Shown: piece by piece, positions 6,815-12,466 of the stretch | Layout: each line of letters begins with the position of its first letter | Numbering within the stretch: the stretch's first letter is position 1 | NCBI GenBank assembly: GCA_017852615.1 | Contig: JAFMKX010000008.1 | Location: 1 to 12,466 of the forward strand | From: Pontimonas sp. | GTDB taxonomy: Bacteria > Actinomycetota > Actinomycetes > Actinomycetales > Microbacteriaceae | Length of the DNA: 12,466 bases | Direction of reading: 5' to 3' | Made by a program: the position numbers and the translations under genes | Notes under the pieces: generated by a model | What the model was told of the DNA's origin: nothing | What the model saw: the letters and a program-made list of their open reading frames with translations, nothing else | Database searches by the model: none

Positions 6815-6861
6815 GGAGCATTCGGGCAGACTGGGTTCACGACCCCATCGAAGGAGACCCC

Positions 6862-7902
6862 ATGGAAACGCGCGCTTATGCAGTAATGGCCCCCACAGAA
6901 GGTTTGAAGCCCTGGAGCTTTGAGCGACGCAGCGTGGGAAGTGACGATGTTCAGATAGCAATCGAGTTTTCCGGGGTGTGCCACTCTGATATTCACACGG
7001 CGCGGGGCGAGTGGGGCGACCTGCACTTCCCCTGTGTTCCCGGTCATGAAATCGTCGGTCTGGTAACCCACGTGGGGGATTCGGTGACCAAGTTCGCTGT
7101 GGGGCAGCGCGTGGGTGTGGGTGTCTATGTCGATTCCTGCCGCACCTGCGAGAACTGTGTTGCGGGGATGAGTAACTATTGCCTGGAAGGAATGACGGGA
7201 ACCTACAACGCTCCCGAGCGAGATGGCAGCGGTGTCACCCAGGGTGGCTACGCAAGCTCCATCGTGGTCGACCAGGGATATGTGGTCTCAGTGCCTGATG
7301 GCCTAGACCCTGCGGGAACTGCGCCGCTGCTGTGTGCAGGAATCACTCTGTATTCCCCGCTGAAACACTGGGGTGCAGGCCCCGGGGTTAAGGTCGGCAT
7401 CATCGGCCTCGGTGGCCTAGGCCACATGGGAGTGAAGTTTGCCAAAGCTCTTGGTGCACACGTCACCGTGTTGTCACATACTGCAGGCAAGAAAGAGGAT
7501 GCGCTTGCCATGGGCGCCGATGAATTCCTCGTCACCTCTGATGAATCGGTGTTCGTTGATCACGCCAAGACGTTTGATCTGTTGATTAATACGGTCTCCG
7601 CACCGATTGATCTCAACCTTTATCTCGAGCTGTTGGGTCTTGATGGAACACTCGTGATGGTGGGACTATCTCCAGACCCTTACCCCATCAAGGCTTTTTC
7701 GATGCTGGCTCAGAGGCGTCGCATTGCCGGGAGCATGATTGGGCCCGTCTCAGAACTTCAGGAGATGCTTGATTTCGCAGGCCAACACAACATCCTCTCT
7801 GATGTTGAGGTCATCGAAGCGAGCTATCTCAACGAAGCGTGGGATCGGGTGGTGGCCAGTGATGTGCGCTACCGCTTTGTCATTGACGCCAGCACCATTT
7901 AG
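6862..7902 (+). CDS. Zinc-dependent alcohol dehydrogenase (YahK/cinnamyl-alcohol dehydrogenase-like)
   Basis: This is a 346-aa medium-chain dehydrogenase/reductase that interconverts alcohols and aldehydes with a nicotinamide cofactor in the cytosol. Catalytic zinc ligands are Cys40 (SGVCHSDIH), His62/Glu63 (PGHEIVG) and Cys158. The structural zinc lobe is Cys93, Cys96, Cys99 and Cys107. The Rossmann motif GLGGLG is at 182-187. The residue region after the second strand (VTVLSHTAGKK) has Ser/His instead of an acidic residue, which favours NADP(H), as in the YahK/AdhC group of aldehyde reductases. The substrate is unknown and probably broad. It has a strong Shine-Dalgarno site (AAGGAG, 6851-6856, five bases before ATG), unlike the divergent methyltransferase gene. 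It ends 25 bases before the convergent PuuD-like gene. Confidence 0.92.
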   Translation: METRAYAVMAPTEGLKPWSFERRSVGSDDVQIAIEFSGVCHSDIHTARGEWGDLHFPCVPGHEIVGLVTHVGDSVTKFAVGQRVGVGVYVDSCRTCENCVAGMSNYCLEGMTGTYNAPERDGSGVTQGGYASSIVVDQGYVVSVPDGLDPAGTAPLLCAGITLYSPLKHWGAGPGVKVGIIGLGGLGHMGVKFAKALGAHVTVLSHTAGKKEDALAMGADEFLVTSDESVFVDHAKTFDLLINTVSAPIDLNLYLELLGLDGTLVMVGLSPDPYPIKAFSMLAQRRRIAGSMIGPVSELQEMLDFAGQHNILSDVEVIEASYLNEAWDRVVASDVRYRFVIDASTI

Positions 7903-7910
7903 TAGCTGAT

Positions 7911-7943
7911 GGCCGGCTCGGGCGAAATTAGGCTCGAGCGGCC
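7911..7943. terminator. Possible bidirectional terminator hairpin between convergent genes
   Basis: GGCCG-g-CTCG (7911-7920) can pair with CGAG-CGGCC (7935-7943), giving a 9-bp G+C-rich stem with one bulged base and a 14-base loop. It starts 8 bases after the dehydrogenase stop and overlaps the last codons of the convergent amidotransferase gene. There is no T-run, so it is a weak terminator by the classical model. Confidence 0.35.
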
Positions 7944-8638
7944 GCCACGAGGCCCTCGAAAATCCTGATGTCCTCGAGGTTTTCTTCGGGGTGCCATTGC
8001 ACGGCAACCCCAAAGGGATAGTCCTTAATCTCGACACCTTGGACGAGACCATCGAATCCACGGGCGCTCACCGTCAGGCGATCGGCGACCTGATCAATAC
8101 CCTGATGGTGATACACGTGACCCACTGCGGTGTCCTCACCCATGAGGGAATGCAAAAGGGTGTCTGGTTCGATTGTCATGATCTCCGGGTGAAAAACTCC
8201 ATCCCCCACGCGGTAGCGATCGTGGCCCAACACGTCCGGAAGATGTTGGTGCAAAGTGCCGCCTAGGTGCACATTCAACATTTGTGCCCCGCGACAAATA
8301 CCCAGAATCGGCAGGGACCGCGCAATGGCGTGGGTCAGTAGCGTGTCTTCCAACTCATCGCGCATATCTTCCGACGCTTGGGTGTGTGTGCCCGGGCTTT
8401 GGCGATAGCGCTGAGGGTTAATATCGGCCCCTCCGGTGATTATCAGCGCATCAAGGGAGTCAAGAATCCGATGCGCATCCTCACCCGAAAGCTCCTGTGG
8501 TGGCACCAGAGTGACAATTCCCCCAGCTCGTTCTACCCCGGAAACATATTGTGCGGGCAAAACGGCAAGTTCGCCGTCATAGATAGTCATCTGCCCCGGG
8601 GTGCGATAGGTCGTAAGACCAATGAGCGGTTTTGTCAT
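7928..8638 (-). CDS. Gamma-glutamyl-gamma-aminobutyrate hydrolase family protein (PuuD-like, class I glutamine amidotransferase fold)
   Basis: This is a 236-aa cysteine hydrolase. GICRG (113-117) is the nucleophile elbow with Cys115, and WHPE (215-218) gives His216 and Glu218, completing the triad of class I glutamine amidotransferases. Opening with PLIGLTTYR and containing TGGADINPQRY (68-78) places it in the peptidase C26/PuuD family, whose studied member splits gamma-glutamyl-GABA in putrescine breakdown. Other putrescine-pathway (Puu) genes are not adjacent, so the substrate is inferred by family only. Three in-frame starts exist (GTG 8662, ATG 8656, ATG 8638). I chose ATG 8638 because the family begins there and GACAAT lies exactly 6 bases upstream. 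It is divergent from the DrrA-type gene. Confidence 0.87.
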   Translation of the reverse strand: MTKPLIGLTTYRTPGQMTIYDGELAVLPAQYVSGVERAGGIVTLVPPQELSGEDAHRILDSLDALIITGGADINPQRYRQSPGTHTQASEDMRDELEDTLLTHAIARSLPILGICRGAQMLNVHLGGTLHQHLPDVLGHDRYRVGDGVFHPEIMTIEPDTLLHSLMGEDTAVGHVYHHQGIDQVADRLTVSARGFDGLVQGVEIKDYPFGVAVQWHPEENLEDIRIFEGLVAAARA

Positions 8639-8644
8639 GGCTCT

Positions 8645-8650
8645 ATTGTC
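8645..8650 (-). promoter_or_regulatory. Possible leaderless -10 element of the PuuD-like gene
   Basis: GACAAT on the minus strand is followed by AGAGCC (6 bases) and ATG 8638. It lies inside the longer reading frame that starts at 8662, and so supports the shorter protein. Confidence 0.38.
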
Positions 8651-8732
8651 TGGCATTGGCACCTAGTTTGTGCCCAGCAGCGATGCCAGGTCTATCGGTT
8701 AGGGTGGGCTTCGACGTGGGGAGAACACAGAC

Positions 8733-9701
8733 GTGGGCGAAGCATTTATCGAGGCACATAACCTGGTTAAGACCTACCAGGCGGGCAAGAACACTGTTGT
8801 TGCCTTAGATGATTTATCCCTGAGTGTTCCCAAGGGAACCGTTCAAGCACTTCTGGGACCTAACGGTGCGGGAAAGACCACCACCGTGAAGGTGTTGACC
8901 ACGCTGATTAGGCCTGATTCGGGCAGTGCCCACATTGATGGTGTTGATGTCTTGGAGCACCCAGAACGTATTCGGCGCATGATTGGTGTTAGTGGGCAGT
9001 ATGCCGCGGTGGATGAAAACCTCACCGGTTTTGAAAACCTTGAGATGGTCGGGCGGCTGTATCACCTCAGTCCCGCCGAGTCGAAAAAACGAGCCCGGGA
9101 ACTTATCGAAATGTTCGATCTTGTCGAAGCGGCAGATCGCGTGGTTAAAGGCTTTTCGGGAGGTATGCGCCGCCGCATTGACCTCGCCGGAGCTCTGGTA
9201 GTCAATCCTCCGGTGTTGTTCCTGGATGAACCCACAACAGGGCTAGACCCTCGAAGCCGCTTAGCGCTGTGGGATGTCATCAAAAAATTGGTGGCAGAGG
9301 GAACCACCGTCTTACTCACCACTCAGTACTTAGAAGAAGCCGACCAACTGGCGCACAACATTGCGGTTATTGATGAGGGCAAGGTTATTGCTCAAGGATC
9401 CGGCGATGAGCTCAAATTGTTGGTGGGCGGACAGCGGGTGGAAATCACCGTTCATGATCTCGACCAGGTGGAACAAGCCACGAAGGTACTGGCCCGCCAC
9501 GTCAATGGTGAGATCACTGCCGGGGCTGATGAGCGCACGTTGATTGGCCCGGTGGAGAACGCGGCCAAAACTTTGCAAGCTGTGTTGAAAGACCTCGCAG
9601 ATTCGGGAGTGGAGCTCAACGACGCCGGAATGCGCAGACCCACCCTCGATGATGTGTTCTTACAACTCACCGGTCACAAGGCTGAGGAGGTGACCGCGTG
9701 A
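8733..9701 (+). CDS. ABC transporter ATP-binding protein, DrrA (daunorubicin-resistance) family
   Basis: This 322-aa nucleotide-binding subunit powers export by the adjacent membrane protein. Walker A is GPNGAGKTT (42-50), the Q-loop Gln is residue 89 (SGQYAAVDENLTG), the signature is FSGGMRRRIDLAGAL (141-155), Walker B is VLFLDEP (161-167) and the D-loop follows as TTGLDPRSR. The H-switch position is Gln198 in LLTTQYLEEADQ, a change typical of DrrA-type proteins. The last about 85 residues form the C-terminal extension, ending in RRPTLDDVFLQLTG. The start is GTG 8733 with GGGGAG at 8718-8723, nine bases upstream. The stop codon overlaps the DrrB-like start (GTGA). The family exports drugs or lipids; the substrate here is unknown. 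Confidence 0.93.
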   Translation: MGEAFIEAHNLVKTYQAGKNTVVALDDLSLSVPKGTVQALLGPNGAGKTTTVKVLTTLIRPDSGSAHIDGVDVLEHPERIRRMIGVSGQYAAVDENLTGFENLEMVGRLYHLSPAESKKRARELIEMFDLVEAADRVVKGFSGGMRRRIDLAGALVVNPPVLFLDEPTTGLDPRSRLALWDVIKKLVAEGTTVLLTTQYLEEADQLAHNIAVIDEGKVIAQGSGDELKLLVGGQRVEITVHDLDQVEQATKVLARHVNGEITAGADERTLIGPVENAAKTLQAVLKDLADSGVELNDAGMRRPTLDDVFLQLTGHKAEEVTA

Positions 9702-10525
9702 GTAATCAGGTCCAGGTCACAGGAACACCACTGAGTCGGTTTCTCTCGGATGGTTGGGTCACGACCAAACGTAATGTGCTGAAGATTCGGCGGGTGCCGG
9801 ACATTCTGGTGTTCACGTTGATTCAACCCATCATGTTTGTGTTGCTCTTTACCTATGTCTATGGCGGGGTCATCGATATCCCCGGCTCCTCCTATGTGGA
9901 GTTCTTGATGGCGGGAATCTTTGCCCAAACCGTGGTGTTTGGCTCGACCTATTCGGGTTCCGCCATGGCTCAAGACCTCAAAGACGGCATCATCGATCGC
10001 TTTCGCACACTCCCGATGAGTCCGGCTGCTGTGTTGGTGGGTCGCACGAATGGCGACATGTTGATTAACGCAAGTTCCATGGTGGTCATGATGATCACAG
10101 GATTTATTGTCGGGTGGCGCATTCGCTCAAGCTTCGGTGAAGCCCTCTTTGCGGTGGTACTCCTGCTCCTCTTTGCCTATGCGTTTTCTTGGGTCATGGC
10201 CTATATCGGGATGAGTGTGAGAAGCCCCGAGATCATCAACAATGTCTCGTTCTTAATCCTCTTCCCCTTGACCTTTATTTCCAATGCCTTTGTCCCCTCT
10301 GACACGTTGCCCACACCCCTTCGGGTCTTTGCCGAATGGAATCCTGTGTCTGCGCTGGTGCAGGCCGCTCGAGAGCTTTTTGGCAACGTTCCCGAAGGTA
10401 TTCCCGCTGGAGACACCTGGACCGCTCAGAATCCCGTGCTGACTGTTCTCATTGGTTTGGCCGTGATGCTGGTGATCTTTGTTCCGTTGTCGATTCGAAA
10501 GTTCCAATCCATTAGTTCCAGGTAG
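9698..10525 (+). CDS. ABC-2 type transporter permease, DrrB family
   Basis: This is a 275-aa membrane subunit paired with the DrrA-type ATPase. A cytoplasmic N-terminus with an amphipathic RNVLKIRRVPD is followed by about six hydrophobic segments (near 37-56, 66-88, 123-140, 149-170, 182-200 and 247-266). The loop DGIIDRFRTLPMSPAAVLVGR (97-117) is the coupling motif seen in ABC-2 permeases, which contacts the ATPase. NNVSFLILFPLTFISNAFVP (181-200) is a conserved late segment of DrrB-type permeases. The GTG start overlaps the preceding stop by 4 bases and has a strong AGGAGG site at 9685-9690, seven bases away, inside the drrA-like coding end. A strong hairpin follows 14 bases after the stop. 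Substrate is unknown. Confidence 0.92.
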   Translation: MSNQVQVTGTPLSRFLSDGWVTTKRNVLKIRRVPDILVFTLIQPIMFVLLFTYVYGGVIDIPGSSYVEFLMAGIFAQTVVFGSTYSGSAMAQDLKDGIIDRFRTLPMSPAAVLVGRTNGDMLINASSMVVMMITGFIVGWRIRSSFGEALFAVVLLLLFAYAFSWVMAYIGMSVRSPEIINNVSFLILFPLTFISNAFVPSDTLPTPLRVFAEWNPVSALVQAARELFGNVPEGIPAGDTWTAQNPVLTVLIGLAVMLVIFVPLSIRKFQSISSR

Positions 10526-10539
10526 GGCTGGCGTAGACG

Positions 10540-10575
10540 CTCGCTCCTCGTTACCCTGGGGCAACGAGGAGCGAG
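10540..10575 (+). terminator. Perfect 13-bp hairpin after drrB, overlapping the TipAS-protein start region
   Basis: CTCGCTCCTCGTT (10540-10552) and AACGAGGAGCGAG (10563-10575) are exact reverse complements around a 10-base loop. It begins 14 bases after the permease stop. There is no T-run, so it may be a U-less terminator. However, its 3' arm contains the purine-rich GAGGAG and GAGG stretches that would serve as Shine-Dalgarno sites for the next gene, so it could instead control translation of that gene. Confidence 0.6.
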
Positions 10576-10584
10576 GTGATAGCG

Positions 10585-10974
10585 ATGGCGGAACCCAGTG
10601 CTGATTCCAGCCGCTTCGATGACGAAGTGCGGCAACGCTGGGGTGCGACGTCGGCCTATAAAGAATCACAAGAGCGTTTAGCCGGATATTCCTCTGAGGA
10701 TCGCCACAACGCTCAGATTGCGCAGGAAGAGGCCTTGCAAGGCGTCATTGAGGCGATGGATCAGGGGCTCCCACCCACCAGCCTTGAGGCGATGGTGGCG
10801 GTAGATAAGTGTCGACAGGTAATTTCGCGCTGGTATTTTGAGTGCTCTCACGCAATGCATAAGCAGCTGGCAGCGATGTATGTCTCGGACGATCGGTTTC
10901 GGGAGTTTTATGAATCGCGCCGCGAGGGCCTAGCTCAGTATTTTCACGACGCCATTCACGCCCACGCGGGCTGA
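10585..10974 (+). CDS. Stand-alone TipAS antibiotic-recognition domain protein
   Basis: This 129-aa protein resembles the C-terminal drug-binding half (TipAS) of the thiostrepton-induced regulator TipAL, but lacks the MerR DNA-binding half. Recognisable features are FDDEVRQRWGATSAYKES (11-28), ending in Tyr-Lys-Glu-Ser, then RWYFECSHAMHKQLAAMYVSD (about 82-102) and REGLAQYFHDAIHAHA near the C-terminus. All these follow the globin-like TipAS pattern. From memory of TipAL, two cysteines lie seven residues apart in the HYDCGYEMHTC segment. Here the first is kept (Cys87) and the second, the reported covalent thiopeptide attachment site, is Gln94. ATG 10585 is preferred (GAGG 8 bases upstream); GTG 10576 is an in-frame alternative. 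It follows a DrrAB-type exporter, so it may bind drugs as a sponge or sensor. Role is inferred. Confidence 0.82.
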   Translation: MAEPSADSSRFDDEVRQRWGATSAYKESQERLAGYSSEDRHNAQIAQEEALQGVIEAMDQGLPPTSLEAMVAVDKCRQVISRWYFECSHAMHKQLAAMYVSDDRFREFYESRREGLAQYFHDAIHAHAG

Positions 10975-10987
10975 GACTATTCTCAGC
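10970..10987 (+). terminator. Short hairpin at the TipAS-protein stop codon
   Basis: GCTGAGA (10970-10976) and TCTCAGC (10981-10987) form a perfect 7-bp stem with a CTAT loop, including the TGA stop codon at 10972-10974. No T-run follows. It is a plausible weak terminator ahead of the DUF2256 promoter. Confidence 0.4.
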
Positions 10988-10998
10988 ACTCACCGCTT

Positions 10999-11004
10999 TA
11001 CACT
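10999..11004 (+). promoter_or_regulatory. Possible leaderless -10 element of the DUF2256 gene
   Basis: TACACT is followed by GGGCCC (6 bases) and ATG 11011. There is no Shine-Dalgarno site. The -35 region is weak. Confidence 0.45.
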
Positions 11005-11010
11005 GGGCCC

Positions 11011-11163
11011 ATGGCTCGGGTCGCGCGAATAAAGAATGGTTTTGCTCCCAAAACCTGCGAGAGCTGCCAGCGAGAATTCGAATGGCGAAAGAAATGGGAG
11101 AAGGATTGGCAGGAGCTTCGATATTGCTCGAAGCGGTGTCGAAGCGAAAGAAAGCGGGGCTAG
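11011..11163 (+). CDS. DUF2256 small zinc-ribbon-like protein
   Basis: This is a 50-aa basic protein. Four cysteines in the arrangement CESC (16-19) and CSKRC (39-43), separated by EFEWRKKWEKDWQELRY, match the DUF2256 family, where the Trp-Arg-Lys-Lys-Trp core and the paired cysteines suggest a small zinc-binding fold. No function is established for the family; in other genomes it is often seen near photolyase/cryptochrome-type genes, but none is visible here. The start ATG 11011 is supported by TACACT exactly 6 bases upstream and by the fit to the family length. A 95-aa unknown gene begins 6 bases after its stop, so the two are probably expressed together. Confidence 0.85.
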   Translation: MARVARIKNGFAPKTCESCQREFEWRKKWEKDWQELRYCSKRCRSERKRG

Positions 11164-11169
11164 CCCACT

Positions 11170-11457
11170 GTGCCCACCACCACTCTTGTCACGTCAGTGC
11201 ACCTATCTAAAGCGGAAGCTCTGGAGATACTCTCCGATGCCTTGAGTGCGTCCTGGGTCAGTGATGACCCGGGCGAAGTTACCTTGGCTCTGCACGAGGG
11301 CGTCATGCTGAGCATCGAGGTTCCCAAATTTGGAGAAGACCTCCCACTCACCCTGGATTGTCACCACCGAGATCCCGAGGTCCTAGAGCAGGTTGTGAAC
11401 CAGGTGGTGTCCACACTCACGGGCACCCTGGGGTGGACAATCCATATCCCGCTTTAG
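11170..11457 (+). CDS. Hypothetical protein (95 aa)
   Basis: I do not recognise this protein. It starts with GTG 11170, six bases after the DUF2256 stop. It is small, acidic and appears to alternate helices and strands: a helix around HLSKAEALEILSDAL (11-25), strands around EVTLALHEG and VMLSIEVP, a CHHRDPEV turn at about 64-71, a helix EQVVNQVVSTLTG, and a final strand. There is no signal peptide or membrane segment, so it is likely cytosolic. The reading frame is supported by tight spacing to the upstream gene and a clean end that overlaps the aspS stop by 4 bases (11454-11457). Real gene likely; function unknown. Confidence 0.7.
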   Translation: MPTTTLVTSVHLSKAEALEILSDALSASWVSDDPGEVTLALHEGVMLSIEVPKFGEDLPLTLDCHHRDPEVLEQVVNQVVSTLTGTLGWTIHIPL

Positions 11458-12466
11458 GGGGTGAGACGGTTAGGGCCTCTAAAGAGAAATGTTGTTTCTC
11501 TAATGCTTGATTGACCCAGCATCAGCATCATGACGCGAGCAAGGCCCATGCCAAATCCACCATGGGGGGCAACACCGTGACGGAAGAAGTCAAAGTATCC
11601 TTCGAGCTCGTCCAGGTCCATGCCTTTTTCTCGTGCCTGCGCTTCTAACACCTCAATGCGGTGTTCACGCTGTGCACCAGTCGAGATTTCCATACCGTGA
11701 TAGAGCAGGTCGTAGGACCGTGTCAGCTCAGGATTATCGTCATGACGCATGTGATAGAACGGGCGAATTCCTGAATCGTAATCCGTGACGAACACAAACG
11801 GGCTGCCGGTGGTCTCCAGGAAGTGGGCGCCTAATCGACGCTCTGCTTCAGGATCAAGGTCACCATCCTGGCGAGGGATGTCATAGCCGCCACTTTTCAC
11901 AATCTCGCGGGCTTCAGCCAAGCTCACTCGGGGAAAAGGTGTGGTGGGAACGGAAAGTTCAATGTCCAAGGTGGCGGCGATTGCTTCACCGTATTTGGAG
12001 ACGACGGCGTTAATTCCGGCACTCAAGACCTCTTCGTGCATGGCCATCACATCGTCGTGTGAGTCGATAAAACTCATTTCGGCATCCACGCTGGTGAATT
12101 CGGTGGCATGGCGAATAGTGAAAGAAGGGTCTGCTCTAAAAGCCGGAGCAATTTCAAACACCGCACCGAAACCAGCTGGCTGTGCCATTTGTTTGAAGAA
12201 CTGAGGGCTTTGGGCTAGATACGCGGTGGTGTCGAAATATCCCACTTCAAAAAGCTCGGCACGTGATTCGCTCGCACTCGCCATCAGTTTCGGTGTGTGA
12301 ATTTCAATCCACTCGTGATCCACCCACCACGAGCGAATCCCGTGTTCAAAGGCTGTTTGGGCCCTGAAAATGAGGTTTGCCGCAGGTCTGCGAAGATCAA
12401 GAAATCTCCAGTCCATCCGCTTATCCACGTTGGACTCTTCATCAATGGGAAGCTCGTGTGGCGCAA
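11454..12466 (-). CDS. aspS: Aspartate-tRNA(Asp/Asn) ligase, archaeal-type (partial, N-terminus beyond right edge)
   Basis: The catalytic domain of a class II aminoacyl-tRNA synthetase charging tRNA with aspartate. The reading frame is open to the right edge, and DEESNVDKRMDWRFLDLRRP spans the internal GTG at 12428, so that codon is not the start; the missing part is the N-terminal anticodon-binding domain. Seen in order: an IHTPKLMASASESRAELF motif-1 side and FAR-like flipping region, AYLAQSPQFFKQM, motif 2 (FEIAPAFRADPSF then IRHATEF), and motif 3 (GGFGMGLAR, near 11561-11537) ending GPNRLTP. These match the archaeal/eukaryotic AspRS group, lacking the large GAD insert of ordinary bacterial AspRS. 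In bacteria such enzymes are usually labelled non-discriminating. Whether this one misacylates tRNA-Asn cannot be read here. Confidence 0.9.
   Translation of the reverse strand, partial: APHELPIDEESNVDKRMDWRFLDLRRPAANLIFRAQTAFEHGIRSWWVDHEWIEIHTPKLMASASESRAELFEVGYFDTTAYLAQSPQFFKQMAQPAGFGAVFEIAPAFRADPSFTIRHATEFTSVDAEMSFIDSHDDVMAMHEEVLSAGINAVVSKYGEAIAATLDIELSVPTTPFPRVSLAEAREIVKSGGYDIPRQDGDLDPEAERRLGAHFLETTGSPFVFVTDYDSGIRPFYHMRHDDNPELTRSYDLLYHGMEISTGAQREHRIEVLEAQAREKGMDLDELEGYFDFFRHGVAPHGGFGMGLARVMMLMLGQSSIRETTFLFRGPNRLTP

Noticed and set aside
6521..6886. 121-aa plus-strand frame antisense to the RNA methyltransferase and into the dehydrogenase start
   Set aside because: It is a shadow of the methyltransferase gene, with no domain and no plausible promoter or ribosome site.
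7916..7936. Direct repeat GGCTCG at 7915-7920 and 7931-7936 between the convergent genes
   Set aside because: Six bases twice in G+C-rich sequence is expected by chance; the imperfect hairpin explains the region better.
8639..8732. Riboswitch or operator in the divergent gap before the exporter genes
   Set aside because: Only a modest TAGGGT (8700-8705) and the GGGGAG ribosome site were seen; no repeat or conserved RNA pattern could be supported in 94 bases.
12426..12428. GTG at 12428 as the start of aspS
   Set aside because: The in-frame sequence upstream to the window edge continues the conserved AspRS linker without a stop, so the codon is internal.
12284..12466. 60-aa minus-strand frame at the right edge
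   Set aside because: It is out of frame with the AspRS reading frame, which is continuous to the edge and shows the family sequence.
1..12466. Mobile element, prophage, CRISPR array, toxin-antitoxin or tRNA/rRNA genes
   Set aside because: No transposase, integrase, phage protein, spaced direct repeats or cloverleaf-like sequence was found; gene junctions are tight and composition looks even.

Overview
The window reads as chromosomal DNA of an actinobacterium, most likely a member of the Microbacteriaceae. This rests on protein-level resemblance: an actinobacterial-style Maf protein, a TRAM-domain RNA methyltransferase with the Microbacteriaceae-like cysteine-poor insert, an archaeal-type aspartyl-tRNA synthetase, a DrrAB-type exporter and a TipAS-domain protein. 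Base composition looks moderate for the phylum (mid-50s % G+C by eye, not computed). Coding density is very high: 17 genes, no gap over about 100 bases, and no insertion sequence, phage gene, tRNA, rRNA or CRISPR array. It looks like ordinary core and near-core chromosome. I did not find a clear new multi-gene system, and the oddities listed are small-scale.

Layout, left to right. (1) 1-1337, minus strand: a membrane-anchored or secreted alpha/beta hydrolase followed by a thioredoxin/peroxiredoxin-like protein that runs off the left edge. (2) 1393-3245, minus strand: a tight three-gene group of SRAP (HMCES/YedK-type abasic-site protein), a DUF1801 protein with a MORN-like C-terminal extension, and an AlkA-like DNA glycosylase, plausibly a DNA-damage cassette. 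(3) 3284-4279, plus strand: an agmatinase-family ureohydrolase, overlapping tail-to-tail by 4 bp with a LysE-family exporter (4276-4887, minus). (4) 4950-6802, minus strand: a TRAM/TrmA-family RNA methyltransferase followed 2 bases later by Maf. (5) 6862-7902, plus strand: a zinc alcohol dehydrogenase, convergent with a class I glutamine-amidotransferase-like hydrolase of the PuuD type (7928-8638, minus). (6) 8733-10974, plus strand: a DrrA/DrrB-type ABC exporter followed by an orphan TipAS drug-recognition domain protein. The TipAS start region carries a perfect 13-bp hairpin. (7) 11011-11457, plus strand: a 50-aa DUF2256 zinc-ribbon-like protein and a 95-aa unknown, overlapping tail-to-tail by 4 bp with aspS (minus, running off the right edge).

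The most consistent unadvertised pattern is promoter placement. Many first-of-unit genes have no Shine-Dalgarno sequence. Instead they carry a -10-like hexamer (TANNNT or NANNNT) exactly 6 bases (once 7) before the start codon, which is the geometry of leaderless transcripts known from actinobacteria. This pattern also helps choose starts for the LysE and PuuD-like genes. Genes inside operons and the exporter genes use ordinary Shine-Dalgarno sites or start/stop overlaps instead.
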